Positions 1 to 9,085 of a DNA stretch of 64,000 bases are shown piece after piece. Position 1 is the first letter of the stretch, and every line of letters starts with the position of its first letter. Source of the DNA: Ruegeria lacuscaerulensis (GTDB taxonomy: Bacteria; Pseudomonadota; Alphaproteobacteria; Rhodobacterales; Rhodobacteraceae); NCBI RefSeq assembly GCF_013031245.1, contig NZ_WPZL01000015.1:1-64000 (forward strand), written 5' to 3'. A program made the translations under genes and the position numbers. The notes beneath the pieces are model-generated. The model saw only the letters and a list, made by a program, of their open reading frames with translations. It searched no databases and was not told where the DNA came from.

Positions 1-751
1 CGCCCAAATCCATGATCCATTCGATGCCGGTAATTGCATAGAGACCGTCAATGAATTGGCTGACACCAAAACCGATTGTGACGGACACCCCGAGGATCGT
101 TGCAACAACGCCCAGAACATCGACCACGTGGCCGAAAAAGCCGTTGACGAAACGACCGAACAGCGGTGTCAGCGCCGAGCGGATGGTCAGCGGCATATCA
201 CGGGTGTAGGCGTAGTAAGCCAGCGACAGGCCGGTCACAACGTAGATCGCCCAGGCATGGAAGCCGTAGTGCAGATAGGTGAAACGATAGGCCGATTGCA
301 GCGCCTCTGGCGAGTTTCCCTCGACCGCACCGGAAACGACCACGGGGTTCGAGCCCCACAGGCCCAGCGGCTCGGCGGTGGCGAATACCATCAGGCCCAC
401 ACCCAGACCTGCACCGAACATCATCGAGAACCAGGAAAAGTTCGAGAACTCGGGCTTTTCACCCGGCGTTCCCATTATCCGTCGACCGGTGGACGGGATG
501 ATGGCGACAATGGCGAGAAAGAAGAAAAACGCGCCAACAATAACCACGTAAAAGCCGTTGAATACCTCAAGCAACTGGCTGTTCAGACTACCAAGTGTGC
601 TGTTCGCATTGGCCGGGAAGACTAGCGCCCAAAGCACCAATGCGACCATGACGGCCTTACTGATCAGTGCAATCGGGATACTGTAGTTCTCATAGAAACC
701 GGCATCGGCCGTATCTATCTCAACGTCCGTAAAGGGTTCAGGTACCGACAT
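1..751 (-). CDS. BCCT-family betaine/carnitine/choline transporter, N-terminal part
   Basis: The gene starts at 751 and runs off the window at base 1, leaving about 250 residues. The start follows an AGGAG-type ribosome site. The translated part has a short cytoplasmic N-terminus, several hydrophobic segments and the glycine-rich stretch GAGLGVGLM followed by TAEPLGLWG. That matches the substrate- and sodium-binding region of the BCCT family (BetT, OpuD, CaiT). Family knowledge predicts an inner-membrane carrier for trimethylammonium compounds. It is divergent from a LysR gene and close to a Rieske oxygenase and a GcvT-fused FAD enzyme, which fits uptake of a methylated amine. The exact substrate cannot be read from this fragment. 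Confidence 0.88.
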   Translation of the reverse strand, partial: MSVPEPFTDVEIDTADAGFYENYSIPIALISKAVMVALVLWALVFPANANSTLGSLNSQLLEVFNGFYVVIVGAFFFFLAIVAIIPSTGRRIMGTPGEKPEFSNFSWFSMMFGAGLGVGLMVFATAEPLGLWGSNPVVVSGAVEGNSPEALQSAYRFTYLHYGFHAWAIYVVTGLSLAYYAYTRDMPLTIRSALTPLFGRFVNGFFGHVVDVLGVVATILGVSVTIGFGVSQFIDGLYAITGIEWIMDLG

Positions 752-1309
752 ATTCTCCTCCGTATTGTCGTCCTTATTGGGGAGGCCCCGTGTCGAAACA
801 TGAGCCGCCCGGATTTGTGGTGGTCAGATTGGCAGGCCGGGTTAGATGGCGCTGCCGAAAGGCGTCTCCTATTTTTGTGGCGTAAGTGGATCTTCCGGCC
901 CAATAGCAAGCCCTTGTTTGCACAGTAAGTCAGTTGCGGTGAATTCAACTGATGAACGCTTCGAACCGAATGTGCCGTCTGCTTTTGTGTGCTGCGTTCC
1001 CATCAAATTTCCCTTCGGTATTTCCGGTCGGTCAGCAAAAACGGTCAAACCCGGGCCCGGATCTGACAAGGTTGTCAGGCGACCACGAAAGCTTGTAGAG
1101 CGCGATGTTTCTTGATCTGCTTGACTACAGCGCCCATCTGTCGCTACTCCGACCAGAACCGACACATTCTATAAAAATGCCGACATCCCACGGAAACATG
1201 ACCGTCAAAATCACCTTTCACCCAGTACTCTCTGGCTTTCACCCTCAAAAATACTAATACTCAAGTGAATTGTAGTAACCCGTAACCTGACAGCGAACCC
1301 AAAGGCATC
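752..1309. other. 558-bp intergenic region between divergent BCCT and LysR genes
   Basis: No convincing gene is seen; the short reading frames here lack ribosome sites and family resemblance. It should hold the promoters of both flanking genes. A 10-bp perfect palindrome (CCGGGCCCGG) lies at 1051-1060, but nothing ties it to a regulator. Confidence 0.5.
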
Positions 1310-2215
1310 ATGTCCAGACGTCATTATAACCTGCCACCCTTGACCACTTTGTCTGCTTTTGAGGCTGCCGCCCGCCACCTGAGCTTCAAGAACGCCGCAG
1401 AAGAGCTGTCGGTCACGCCCGGTGCGGTCAGCCATCAGATCAAGGCGCTGGAGGGTGATCTGGAATCGACCCTGTTCCAGCGCAAGCACCGCGGCGTGGA
1501 CCTGACCGAAGATGGCAAAGCTCTGCACGAGGCTTTGTCCTCGTCCTTTGGGCGCATATCAAAAGTGATGGCCACAATTCGGGATCGCAAATCGGGGGGC
1601 AAGGTCACAGTCGGGTCAACGACGGCGGTGGCGGCGCTATGGCTGTCCCCGGCAGTGATCCGGTTCTGGCGCGAGAACCCCGATGTCAACGTGGATCAGC
1701 TGTCGCAGGACCGGCCGTTTCGGGAACGTCCCGATGTGGACTTCTTCATCCGCTACGGTCGGGACAGCGATCCTAACCTGTCTCACACGCCACTGTTTCG
1801 GGATCACCTGATCCCCGTCGCCAGCCCCGAAGTGGCGGAACGATTGCAGGGTGCCAGCCTCGAGGCGCTCGCTGCCGAGCGGCTGATCCATCTGGATCCA
1901 GAAGATCGCACCTGGACCACCTGGCCTGAATGGTTTCGGCAGTTAGGGCATAATGGCACAATCCCGATGGACTCGCGCGTCAACAGCTATTCGGTCGCAC
2001 TGCAAGTGGCCCGCAAGGGGGCCGGGCTGGCATTGGGTTGGCAGCGCCTAATTCAGCCGATGTTGCAATCGGGAAAGCTGGAGGCGATCGGCCCTCATTT
2101 TCTGACCGCGCCGAACCAGTTTTACCTTGTGGGTCGCCCGGACGAAGAGCTGTCGGACAGCGCCCGCGCCCTGAAATCGTGGATTTTGCAAGAAGTTCAG
2201 GACGGCACGGTTTAG
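1310..2215 (+). CDS. LysR-family regulator, GcvA type
   Basis: This is a 301-residue DNA-binding regulator. An N-terminal winged helix-turn-helix (residues about 8-66, with AAEELSVTPGAVSHQIKALE) is followed by a LysR substrate-binding domain. The opening LPPLTTLSAFEAAARHLSFK is typical of the GcvA subgroup. The ATG has AAAGG just upstream. It is divergent from the BCCT transporter and 100 bp before a Rieske oxygenase, so it probably controls one or both in response to their substrate. That role is inference from position. Confidence 0.9.
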   Translation: MSRRHYNLPPLTTLSAFEAAARHLSFKNAAEELSVTPGAVSHQIKALEGDLESTLFQRKHRGVDLTEDGKALHEALSSSFGRISKVMATIRDRKSGGKVTVGSTTAVAALWLSPAVIRFWRENPDVNVDQLSQDRPFRERPDVDFFIRYGRDSDPNLSHTPLFRDHLIPVASPEVAERLQGASLEALAAERLIHLDPEDRTWTTWPEWFRQLGHNGTIPMDSRVNSYSVALQVARKGAGLALGWQRLIQPMLQSGKLEAIGPHFLTAPNQFYLVGRPDEELSDSARALKSWILQEVQDGTV

Positions 2216-2314
2216 GTGAAATCAATCTCTGATGAACTTTTCTGGTATTGAGAGGAATCCTCCATATCCGCCAATAGGGTTAAAACGCATCCAGCAAAAC
2301 CTCAGGAGAGCCCG

Positions 2315-3469
2315 ATGAACAAGCATAGCGCGCTGTCTTCCGTTCTGGCCGATGTGGCAGTCGCAAATGGCCTGCCGAACGAGCATTATATCGACCCGGC
2401 CATCTTTGCCGAAGAAAAGCGTTCGGTGCTTTTTGCCAACTGGTCAGGGATCGGGTTCGGCAAGGATGTTCCCGAGGAAGGCGATGCCAAGCCCGTCGAC
2501 TTTTTGGGCATGCCGCTGCTAATCGTCCGGGACAAAGATGGTGAAGTTGGCGTATTCCAGAACACCTGCCGTCATCGCGGCATGATCCTTGTCGACACCC
2601 CTCGCAAGATCGGTGGAGCAATCCGCTGCCCCTATCACAGCTGGTGCTACAGCCTGAAAGGCGAGTTGCGCGCGACCCCGCATGTTGGCGGCCCCGGCCA
2701 AAACAAGCACGCGGACGTCAATCGCGAAGATCTGGGATTGGTGCGTGTACGCTCATACATCTGGCGCGACGTAATCTTTGTGAATGTCGACGGCAAAGCA
2801 CCCGAGTTCGAAGAGGTTCACAGCGCCCTGCTGGAGCGTTGGAAAGAGTTCGAGCAGCCCATCTTTCATGGCGGTGAAACATCCTCGTTCAAGCTTGAGG
2901 TCAAGACCAACTGGAAGCTGGCGGTTGAGAACTATTGCGAAAGCTACCACCTGCCCTGGGTGCATCCCGGCCTGAACAGCTATAGCCGGTTGGAAGACCA
3001 CTACAATATCGAGGTGCGTGGTCATTATTCCGGTCAGGGCACGTTGGTCTATCGACAATTGGCCGATCAGGACGGCGCGACCTTTCCAGACTTCGATGGG
3101 CTCAGCGACAAATGGGGTGAAGGCGCTGAATACGTAGCGCTTTACCCCAACGTTCTGCTGGGCGTTCAGCGCGACCACAGTTTTGCCATCGTGCTGGAGC
3201 CTGTGGATCACGAAAACACCGTCGAGCATATCGAGCTATATTACGCCAAGAGCGTGGAAGACACGCCAGAACATGACGGGCTGCGTGCATCGAACGCGCA
3301 GCTGTGGAAGACCGTATTCGAAGAAGACGTCTTCGTAGTCGAAGGCATGCAGAAGGGTCGGCACGGGTTGCTGTTCGACGGGGGAAGATTCTCTCCGGCG
3401 ATGGACGGTCCTACGCATAACTTTCACCATTGGGTCGCGACGCAAATCGAAAACGGCCGCGCCGAATAA
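2315..3469 (+). CDS. Rieske non-heme iron oxygenase, alpha subunit (betaine-demethylase-like)
   Basis: A 384-residue ring-hydroxylating-type oxygenase. The Rieske 2Fe-2S motif is C85-x-H87 and C105-x2-H108 (CRHRG, CPYHSW). The mononuclear-iron site is seen in NWKLAVENYCESYHLPWVH, giving H212 and H217, with a third acidic ligand probably in FEEDVFVVEGM near the C-terminus. Enzymes of this shape include glycine betaine, carnitine and stachydrine demethylases (GbcA, CntA, Stc2) as well as aromatic dioxygenases. Neighbours that handle methylated amines favour N-demethylation. No reductase gene is adjacent, so electrons must come from elsewhere. CAGGAG precedes the start. Confidence 0.87.
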   Translation: MNKHSALSSVLADVAVANGLPNEHYIDPAIFAEEKRSVLFANWSGIGFGKDVPEEGDAKPVDFLGMPLLIVRDKDGEVGVFQNTCRHRGMILVDTPRKIGGAIRCPYHSWCYSLKGELRATPHVGGPGQNKHADVNREDLGLVRVRSYIWRDVIFVNVDGKAPEFEEVHSALLERWKEFEQPIFHGGETSSFKLEVKTNWKLAVENYCESYHLPWVHPGLNSYSRLEDHYNIEVRGHYSGQGTLVYRQLADQDGATFPDFDGLSDKWGEGAEYVALYPNVLLGVQRDHSFAIVLEPVDHENTVEHIELYYAKSVEDTPEHDGLRASNAQLWKTVFEEDVFVVEGMQKGRHGLLFDGGRFSPAMDGPTHNFHHWVATQIENGRAE

Positions 3470-3477
3470 TGCACCAG

Positions 3478-3506
3478 ATCGGCCAGCCATCGCCTGGCTG
3501 GCCGAT
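3478..3506 (+). terminator. Hairpin after the Rieske oxygenase gene
   Basis: A perfect 11-bp stem (ATCGGCCAGCC at 3478-3488, complement at 3496-3506) closes a 7-base loop and is followed by TGCGTTTC. It begins 9 bases after the stop codon and ends 21 bases before the next gene, so it may terminate or attenuate transcription between them. Confidence 0.6.
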
Positions 3507-3527
3507 TGCGTTTCAGACGGGGAACCA

Positions 3528-3767
3528 ATGGACAAAGATGAATTGGATCGCCTGCTGCTGGAGGCGCATGAACGCAATGATCATGCGGCTTTGATCCGCT
3601 ATTATACCATGGCCGCGGATGAGCGCGAACAGGCGCAGGATATCGACGCGGCTTGCTTCTATCTCACCCATGCCTTTGTTTTTGCGCTGGAATCCGGGTC
3701 GAAAGAGGCTGAAGCACTGAACCTGCGACTGGTTGCCCATGGGCGTGCACACCGGTTGGAGTTCTGA
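3528..3767 (+). CDS. Small hypothetical protein
   Basis: A 79-residue, acidic, probably helical protein with no signal peptide or membrane segment. It begins MDKDELDRLLLEAHERNDHA and has alternating charged and aliphatic residues, like a single helical-repeat unit. A GGGGAA stretch precedes the ATG. I do not recognise a named family. Its position between the Rieske oxygenase and the FAD/GcvT enzyme suggests an accessory role in that pathway, which is inference only. Confidence 0.6.
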   Translation: MDKDELDRLLLEAHERNDHAALIRYYTMAADEREQAQDIDAACFYLTHAFVFALESGSKEAEALNLRLVAHGRAHRLEF

Positions 3768-3850
3768 GTTTAGCTTCAGGTTAAACCCGCTCAACTCCGC
3801 ATGAAATTTATGTCCGTTGTCCGCTTTGCATCCTTGGTGACACAAGGCGT

Positions 3851-6298
3851 ATGAACCAACTTGGACACGGCAGACTCATGAAAACGAATGCACAGGCGGT
3901 GGTTATTGGCGGCGGGGTGATCGGGTGCTCGATCCTATATCATTTGACTAAGCTGGGCTGGCCGGATGTGGTGCTGCTGGAGCGGGATGAGCTGACTTCG
4001 GGGTCAACCTGGCATGCGGCGGCAAACATCCACGGGCTGCATGACAGCACCAATATCAGCCGGATTCAGCACTACACAATGACGCTCTACAAAGAGCTTG
4101 AGGCCGAGACCGGCCAAAGCTGTGGCGTGTTCCAGCCTGGTTCACTTTACCTGGCGCAAACCGAAGATAGGGAACATCAGCTGAGATTGCAGGCCGCGAA
4201 GGCCAGGCTCTATGGAATGAACTTCTATGAGATCAGCATCGAAGAGGCGCAGCGCCTGAACCCGCTGGTCAACTATGATGGCATCCGTTGCGTGATGTAC
4301 GAACCGGACGGAGGCAATGTGGACCCTTCGGGTGTGACCAATGCCTATGCGGTCGGCGCGAGACAGCGCGGGGCCGAGATACATCGCTTTACCCCCGTCA
4401 CCGCGACAGAGCAGCAGGAAGACGGCACGTGGATCGTGCGGGCGCCCAAAGGTGATATCCGCACCCCATGGGTCGTTAATGCCGCAGGTCTTTGGGGCCG
4501 CGAAGTGGCCAACCTGGCAGGGATTGAACTGCCCCTACAACCGACCGAGCACCAGTATTTCGTAACCGAGGCCATGGCTGACGTGGCCGCGCATGACGCC
4601 CGCCTGCCCTCGGTCAGTGACCGTGATGGCGAGTATTACCTGCGGCAGGAGGGTCAGGGCCTGCTGGTCGGCGCCTATGAAAAGGACATGAAGTTCTGGG
4701 CCGAGGACGGCACTCCGCTGGACTTTGCCCACGACCTGTTCCCCGACGATCTGGAGCGGATCGAAGAGAACATGATGAACGCCATCGAACGCCTGCCCGC
4801 CGTGGCTGAGGCCGGGATCAAGCGGATCATCAACGGGCCGATGATCTGGTCTCCGGATTCGAACGTTCTGATGGGCCCGGTGCCCGAGGTGGACGGCTAT
4901 TTCTGCTGCAACGGCATTATCCCCGGCTTCTCGCAGTCCGGCGGCATGGGCCTGATGGCGGCGCAGTGGATCATCGAAGGCGAAACCCAATACGACATGT
5001 TCGCATGGGACATGGCGCGGTACGACACATGGGCCACCAAGGAATTCACCAAAGCGCGTGTAAAAGACCAATACGCCCACCGGTTCGCCATCCACTTCCC
5101 CAATGAGGAACGCAGCGCAGGTCGCCCCGCGCGCACGCGTCCGATCTATGAGACCCAGAAAGACATGGGGGCCGTGTTCGGTTTGAACGCGGGCTGGGAA
5201 CACCCGCTATGGTTCGCCGACACGCCGGGGACGTTCGACACCAACGGCTTCGCCCGTCAAAACTGGTGGGGGCCAGTCGGCGAAGAATGCCGGATGCTGC
5301 GTGACCGGGCGGGGATCATGGATATCTCAAACTTTGCCAAATACGTGTGCAAGGGGCTCGGGGCCGAGGATTGGCTGAACGCCGTCTTTGCGAACACCAT
5401 GCCCAAAGCGGTGGGTCGGTCCTGCCTGACGCCTTTGATATCAAAACGCGGGGGCATCGCCGGGGACTTCACCGTCACTCGCGTCGCTGAAGATGAGTTC
5501 TGGATCATCGGCTCGGGTTTAGCAGAGCGTTATCACAAGCGGTTCTTCAAGCAGGTCCCGCTGCCTGAAGGCACCACATTCGAAAGCCGGACCGAGGCAG
5601 TCTGTGGCTTCAACGTCGCCGGCCCAAAATCGCGCGAGATCCTGCAACGCCTGACTAATGCGTCGCTGGCTACCGAGGATTTCCCTTTCATGCGATCAGC
5701 CAGGTTCGAATTGGCGGGGATCGAGGCGCTTGCCCTGCGCGTTTCCTTCACCGGCGACCTCGGGTGGGAGCTACATTGCGCCACCGAAGATCAGACCCGC
5801 CTTTACGACGTACTGATCGAAGCCGGAAAGGAATTCGGCGCGGGTCCGGTTGGAAGCCGGGCGCTGATGTCGCTGCGCGTGGAAAAGGGCTATGGCTCGT
5901 GGAGCCGCGAATACAGCCCGGAATACTGGCCACATGAAGTTGGGCTGGAAAGGCTTTGCAAGTTTGACAAGGACTTCCTCAATAGGGACGCCGCCGCAGC
6001 CGTGTTGAATACCCCTGAACGCGAGCGGTTGGTCCTACTGCATCTGGATGAGGGCGACGTGACCGCGTCCAACGCCGATGCGACCGGCGGCGAGCCGATC
6101 TTCAAGAACGGTGAAGGTATTGGACGGGTAACTTCGGGCACCTATGGCTACACTGTCGGCATGTCGCTAGCCATGGGCTACGTCAAGAATGCGCAGCCGG
6201 GGGACGCGGTCGAGGTGATGGTGCTGGGTCGGCCCCACAAGGCGGTCATTCTGCATGAACCGCCCTTTGATCCCAAAGGCGAAGCCCTGCGCCGCTGA
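3851..6298 (+). CDS. FAD-dependent oxidoreductase fused to GcvT domain (dimethylglycine/sarcosine dehydrogenase-like)
   Basis: An 815-residue two-part enzyme. The N-terminal DAO-type domain has a GGGVIG dinucleotide-binding motif near residues 19-25 and GSTWHAAA, where the histidine is the usual covalent-FAD site of dimethylglycine and sarcosine dehydrogenases. From about residue 430 onward there is a FAO_M and GcvT/aminomethyltransferase region (ISNFAKYVCKG, GDLGWELH, GPVGSRALMSLRVEKGY). Family members oxidise an N-methyl group and pass the one-carbon unit to tetrahydrofolate. An alternative start is the ATG at 3878, which begins just before the nucleotide-binding strand. With the Rieske oxygenase it could remove successive methyl groups from a betaine-like compound. 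Confidence 0.88.
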   Translation: MNQLGHGRLMKTNAQAVVIGGGVIGCSILYHLTKLGWPDVVLLERDELTSGSTWHAAANIHGLHDSTNISRIQHYTMTLYKELEAETGQSCGVFQPGSLYLAQTEDREHQLRLQAAKARLYGMNFYEISIEEAQRLNPLVNYDGIRCVMYEPDGGNVDPSGVTNAYAVGARQRGAEIHRFTPVTATEQQEDGTWIVRAPKGDIRTPWVVNAAGLWGREVANLAGIELPLQPTEHQYFVTEAMADVAAHDARLPSVSDRDGEYYLRQEGQGLLVGAYEKDMKFWAEDGTPLDFAHDLFPDDLERIEENMMNAIERLPAVAEAGIKRIINGPMIWSPDSNVLMGPVPEVDGYFCCNGIIPGFSQSGGMGLMAAQWIIEGETQYDMFAWDMARYDTWATKEFTKARVKDQYAHRFAIHFPNEERSAGRPARTRPIYETQKDMGAVFGLNAGWEHPLWFADTPGTFDTNGFARQNWWGPVGEECRMLRDRAGIMDISNFAKYVCKGLGAEDWLNAVFANTMPKAVGRSCLTPLISKRGGIAGDFTVTRVAEDEFWIIGSGLAERYHKRFFKQVPLPEGTTFESRTEAVCGFNVAGPKSREILQRLTNASLATEDFPFMRSARFELAGIEALALRVSFTGDLGWELHCATEDQTRLYDVLIEAGKEFGAGPVGSRALMSLRVEKGYGSWSREYSPEYWPHEVGLERLCKFDKDFLNRDAAAAVLNTPERERLVLLHLDEGDVTASNADATGGEPIFKNGEGIGRVTSGTYGYTVGMSLAMGYVKNAQPGDAVEVMVLGRPHKAVILHEPPFDPKGEALRR

Positions 6299-6305
6299 TC
6301 GTATG

Positions 6306-6340
6306 GTGAACAGCCCCTGACCCTACGAGAGGCTGTTCAC
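6306..6340 (+). terminator. Inverted repeat after the FAD/GcvT gene
   Basis: A perfect 10-bp inverted repeat (GTGAACAGCC at 6306-6315, complement at 6331-6340) with a 15-base loop lies 7 bases after the stop codon. There is no strong T-run, so it may be a weak terminator or an mRNA 3'-end stabiliser. Confidence 0.5.
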
Positions 6341-6401
6341 ACGTTTCGCTCGGTTTATAGTCCAAATCGACCATAACGGTCGCTTTGGGAGGGGCGAGCG
6401 C

Positions 6402-7874
6402 ATGGAACATCGCACGGACATGCTGATCGTCGGCGCCGGTTTCTCGGGGTTGACCATGGCGATCGAGGCGCGCAATCGCGGCATCAGCGACATCGCCATA
6501 CTCGAAAAAGCAGGTGACATCGGCGGGACATGGCGTGAAAACACCTATCCCGGTGTGGCCTGCGATATCCCATCTCATCTTTATTCGATGGCCACCCACC
6601 TGAATCCGGATTGGAGCCGCGCCTATGCGGGCGGGTCTGAGATTCAGACCTACTTGCAGAAGGTCTGCCGCGATGAGGGACTGTATGACCTGTGCCATTT
6701 CCATCAACGGCTGAAGTCCGCCCGGTGGGATGGCGACCGATGGCACGTGGAAACTGAAGACGGTCAGCGGTGGTCGGCACGGTTTTTGGTCTCAGCAATC
6801 GGCGCTCTGCACGTGCCCAGCATCCCGGAAATTCCGGGCGCAGCAAGTTTCACCGGCCCCTGCTTCCATTCCGCCGAATGGGATCATGATGTGGACCTTG
6901 CCGACAAGCGTGTCGCGGTAGTGGGAACAGGCGCCTCAGCGGTACAGTTCGTGCCCGAGATCGTCGACACAGCCGCGCACATCACCATCTATCAGCGCTC
7001 GCCACCCTATGTTCTGCCTCGACCGGACGGTCCTATTGCCACTTGGGTGCGCAGCCTCTATCGGCGTATCCCCTTGTTGCCAAGACTGCGGCGCAAGCTG
7101 TTATACGTAATCTTCGAGTACCGGCACCGCGTATTCAGAGGCGAAGAGCGGATGGTGAGTTTTGCCATGAAGATGTGGCGCAAATCACTCGAGAATGCGA
7201 TCAGTGACCCGGCCCAGCGCCTAACCCTGACCCCCGACTACAGGATCGGCTGCAAGCGCATCCTCAGCTCGAATGACTGGTACCCGACACTGGCGCGGGA
7301 CAATGTGACCGTGATCCCGCATGGCGTGGTCTCGGTCGACGATGACCGGATCGTTGCGGCAGATGGCGACGAGATGCAGGCCGACGTTCTGATCTGGGGA
7401 ACAGGATTTCACGTCACCGACGTGGTCGAGCGGCTGGATATCACAGGCGCTGATGGCCTGACCCTGCGCGAAGCATGGGCCGACGGGATGCAGGCCAATC
7501 TGGGTACTGCAATCGCCGGGTTTCCTAACTTCTTCATCCTGCTGGGTCCTCATACCGGGCTGGGCCACAATTCAGTGGTGTTGATGATTGAGGCACAGGT
7601 GCGCCATATCGGTCGCGTGCTGGGCCAGATGAAACGCGAAAAGCTGACCGCCATTGCGCCCGACGCTGCAAAGCAGGCAGCCTTCACCCAGGAAATGCGT
7701 CACCGCCATAGCGACAGCGTCTGGCAGGCAGGCGGATGCACATCCTGGTATCAGGACGCAGAAGGACGCAACACAACGCTTTGGCCGGGCACGGTATCAG
7801 AGTATGAAAGACGCATGGCACAATCCGGGTTGGAGCAATACCACCCTGCTCCACCACAAAGCGGAGACCGCTGA
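6402..7874 (+). CDS. Flavin-containing monooxygenase, Baeyer-Villiger type
   Basis: A 490-residue class B flavoprotein monooxygenase. The FAD Rossmann motif GAGFSG is at residues 11-16. The Baeyer-Villiger fingerprint FxGxxxHxxxW is exact at F150-G152-H156-W160 (followed by D rather than P). The NADPH motif GTGASA is at about 175-180. Such enzymes insert oxygen next to a ketone to give an ester or lactone. The gene ends one base before the start of an alpha/beta hydrolase, the classic partner that would cleave the ester. The substrate is unknown. Confidence 0.9.
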   Translation: MEHRTDMLIVGAGFSGLTMAIEARNRGISDIAILEKAGDIGGTWRENTYPGVACDIPSHLYSMATHLNPDWSRAYAGGSEIQTYLQKVCRDEGLYDLCHFHQRLKSARWDGDRWHVETEDGQRWSARFLVSAIGALHVPSIPEIPGAASFTGPCFHSAEWDHDVDLADKRVAVVGTGASAVQFVPEIVDTAAHITIYQRSPPYVLPRPDGPIATWVRSLYRRIPLLPRLRRKLLYVIFEYRHRVFRGEERMVSFAMKMWRKSLENAISDPAQRLTLTPDYRIGCKRILSSNDWYPTLARDNVTVIPHGVVSVDDDRIVAADGDEMQADVLIWGTGFHVTDVVERLDITGADGLTLREAWADGMQANLGTAIAGFPNFFILLGPHTGLGHNSVVLMIEAQVRHIGRVLGQMKREKLTAIAPDAAKQAAFTQEMRHRHSDSVWQAGGCTSWYQDAEGRNTTLWPGTVSEYERRMAQSGLEQYHPAPPQSGDR

Positions 7875-7875
7875 G

Positions 7876-8850
7876 ATGACCACATTTCTGGTAGTTCTAT
7901 TTCTATTCGCCGCGTTTCTCATCGGCATGAACCTGTGGACCCGGAAACTGACCCGTGAGGGGCAGGAACGGGTTCCGCAACTGGGCGACGTTATCCCTGT
8001 GCGCGGCGGCAGTATTCACTATGTGGAAAAGGGTGATCCCTCCAATCAGACAATCATTATGATCCACGGGCTTACGGGACAGTTGCAGCATTTCACTTAT
8101 GCGCTCGTGGATATGTTGGCCGACGATTATCACGTGATAGCTGTAGACCGTCCCGGCTGCGGGTATTCGACCCGGGACACCGCAGATCTGGGCAGGCTGC
8201 CCGAACAGGCCCGCATGATACAGGAGTTTCTGGACACCAAAGACATCACTGACGCCATTCTGGTCGGTCATTCTCTGGGCGGAGCCGTGGCGTTGGCTAT
8301 GGCGCTGGACTATCCGGAAAAAACCAAGACTCTGGCGCTGCTGGCGCCATTGACGCACAAACTGTCCGGCACGCCGCAGGTTTTCAGACCCCTGGAAATC
8401 CGCACGGAATGGCTGCGGAACCTGATCGGCAAAACAATCGCTGTGCCACTGGCCGCCAAAACCGCGCCTCATACCCTTGGTGCCGTTTTCGATCCCGAGC
8501 CCGCACCCCCAGATTTTCTTGACCGCGCAGGTGGCGCCTTGGGGTTGCGCCCCTCGGCCTTCGTCACCGGCTCGCAAGACGTTGTGGGTGTTGATGCCAG
8601 TATTGAGGCGCAAATGGCCCGCTATGGCGACCTGAGCGTCCCCGGCGGTATCCTGTTTGGTGCGCAGGATGCGATCCTGTCTCCTGCTGCTCAGGGCGAT
8701 CCCATGACTCTGTTCGGCTTGCAACATGAAGAGGTCAAGGGGCTGGGCCACATGCTTCTAATCACGGCGCCGGACACCTGTGCCGAATTCATCCGCCGGA
8801 TTGCGGGTGGTGAGAGCTCAAAGTCGAAAGCCGTAAACGAAACAGGATAA
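7876..8850 (+). CDS. Alpha/beta-fold hydrolase with N-terminal membrane anchor
   Basis: The start at 7876 is chosen because the previous stop ends at 7874, giving tight coupling. The 324-residue product opens with a hydrophobic segment (MTTFLVVLFLFAAFLIGM) that could anchor it. The hydrolase core shows the oxyanion motif HGLTG, the nucleophile elbow GHSLGG, a late acid in GAQDAI and the catalytic histidine in GLGHML. It probably hydrolyses the ester or lactone made by the upstream monooxygenase. That substrate link is inferred from gene order. Confidence 0.87.
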   Translation: MTTFLVVLFLFAAFLIGMNLWTRKLTREGQERVPQLGDVIPVRGGSIHYVEKGDPSNQTIIMIHGLTGQLQHFTYALVDMLADDYHVIAVDRPGCGYSTRDTADLGRLPEQARMIQEFLDTKDITDAILVGHSLGGAVALAMALDYPEKTKTLALLAPLTHKLSGTPQVFRPLEIRTEWLRNLIGKTIAVPLAAKTAPHTLGAVFDPEPAPPDFLDRAGGALGLRPSAFVTGSQDVVGVDASIEAQMARYGDLSVPGGILFGAQDAILSPAAQGDPMTLFGLQHEEVKGLGHMLLITAPDTCAEFIRRIAGGESSKSKAVNETG

Positions 8851-8933
8851 CCGAGCGCGAAAAGAATCCCGCATTGACCGTGTTTTCCCTCTTGACCCTC
8901 CCAAGCCCCTCCCTTAAATCGCCTCTCACTCAT

Positions 8934-9010
8934 GGCGGAGTAGCTCAGTTGGTTAGAGCAGCGGAATCATAATCCGCGTGTCGGGGGTTCAAGTCCCTCC
9001 TCCGCTACCA
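8934..9010 (+). tRNA. tRNA-Met (CAT), elongator type
   Basis: A 77-base cloverleaf with encoded CCA. The anticodon stem GCGGA/TCCGC encloses loop ATCATAA, so the anticodon is CAT. The acceptor arm pairs fully, with one G-T at position 1. The stem lacks the three consecutive G:C pairs of initiator tRNA, so this is elongator Met. A lysidine-modified Ile tRNA is the less likely alternative. Confidence 0.94.
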
Positions 9011-9085
9011 TTCAACGACACAATCCAGTACCTGCATTCGACTGCACCGGCGCCCACTTTAGATTTCCGCGGATCTGACGTTTCG

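Noticed and set aside
56-625. A 189-codon plus-strand frame at the left edge
   Set aside because: Antisense to the BCCT transporter, which has membrane segments and the family glycine motif.
8934-9010. Initiator tRNA-fMet
   Set aside because: The anticodon stem lacks the three consecutive G:C pairs typical of initiators.
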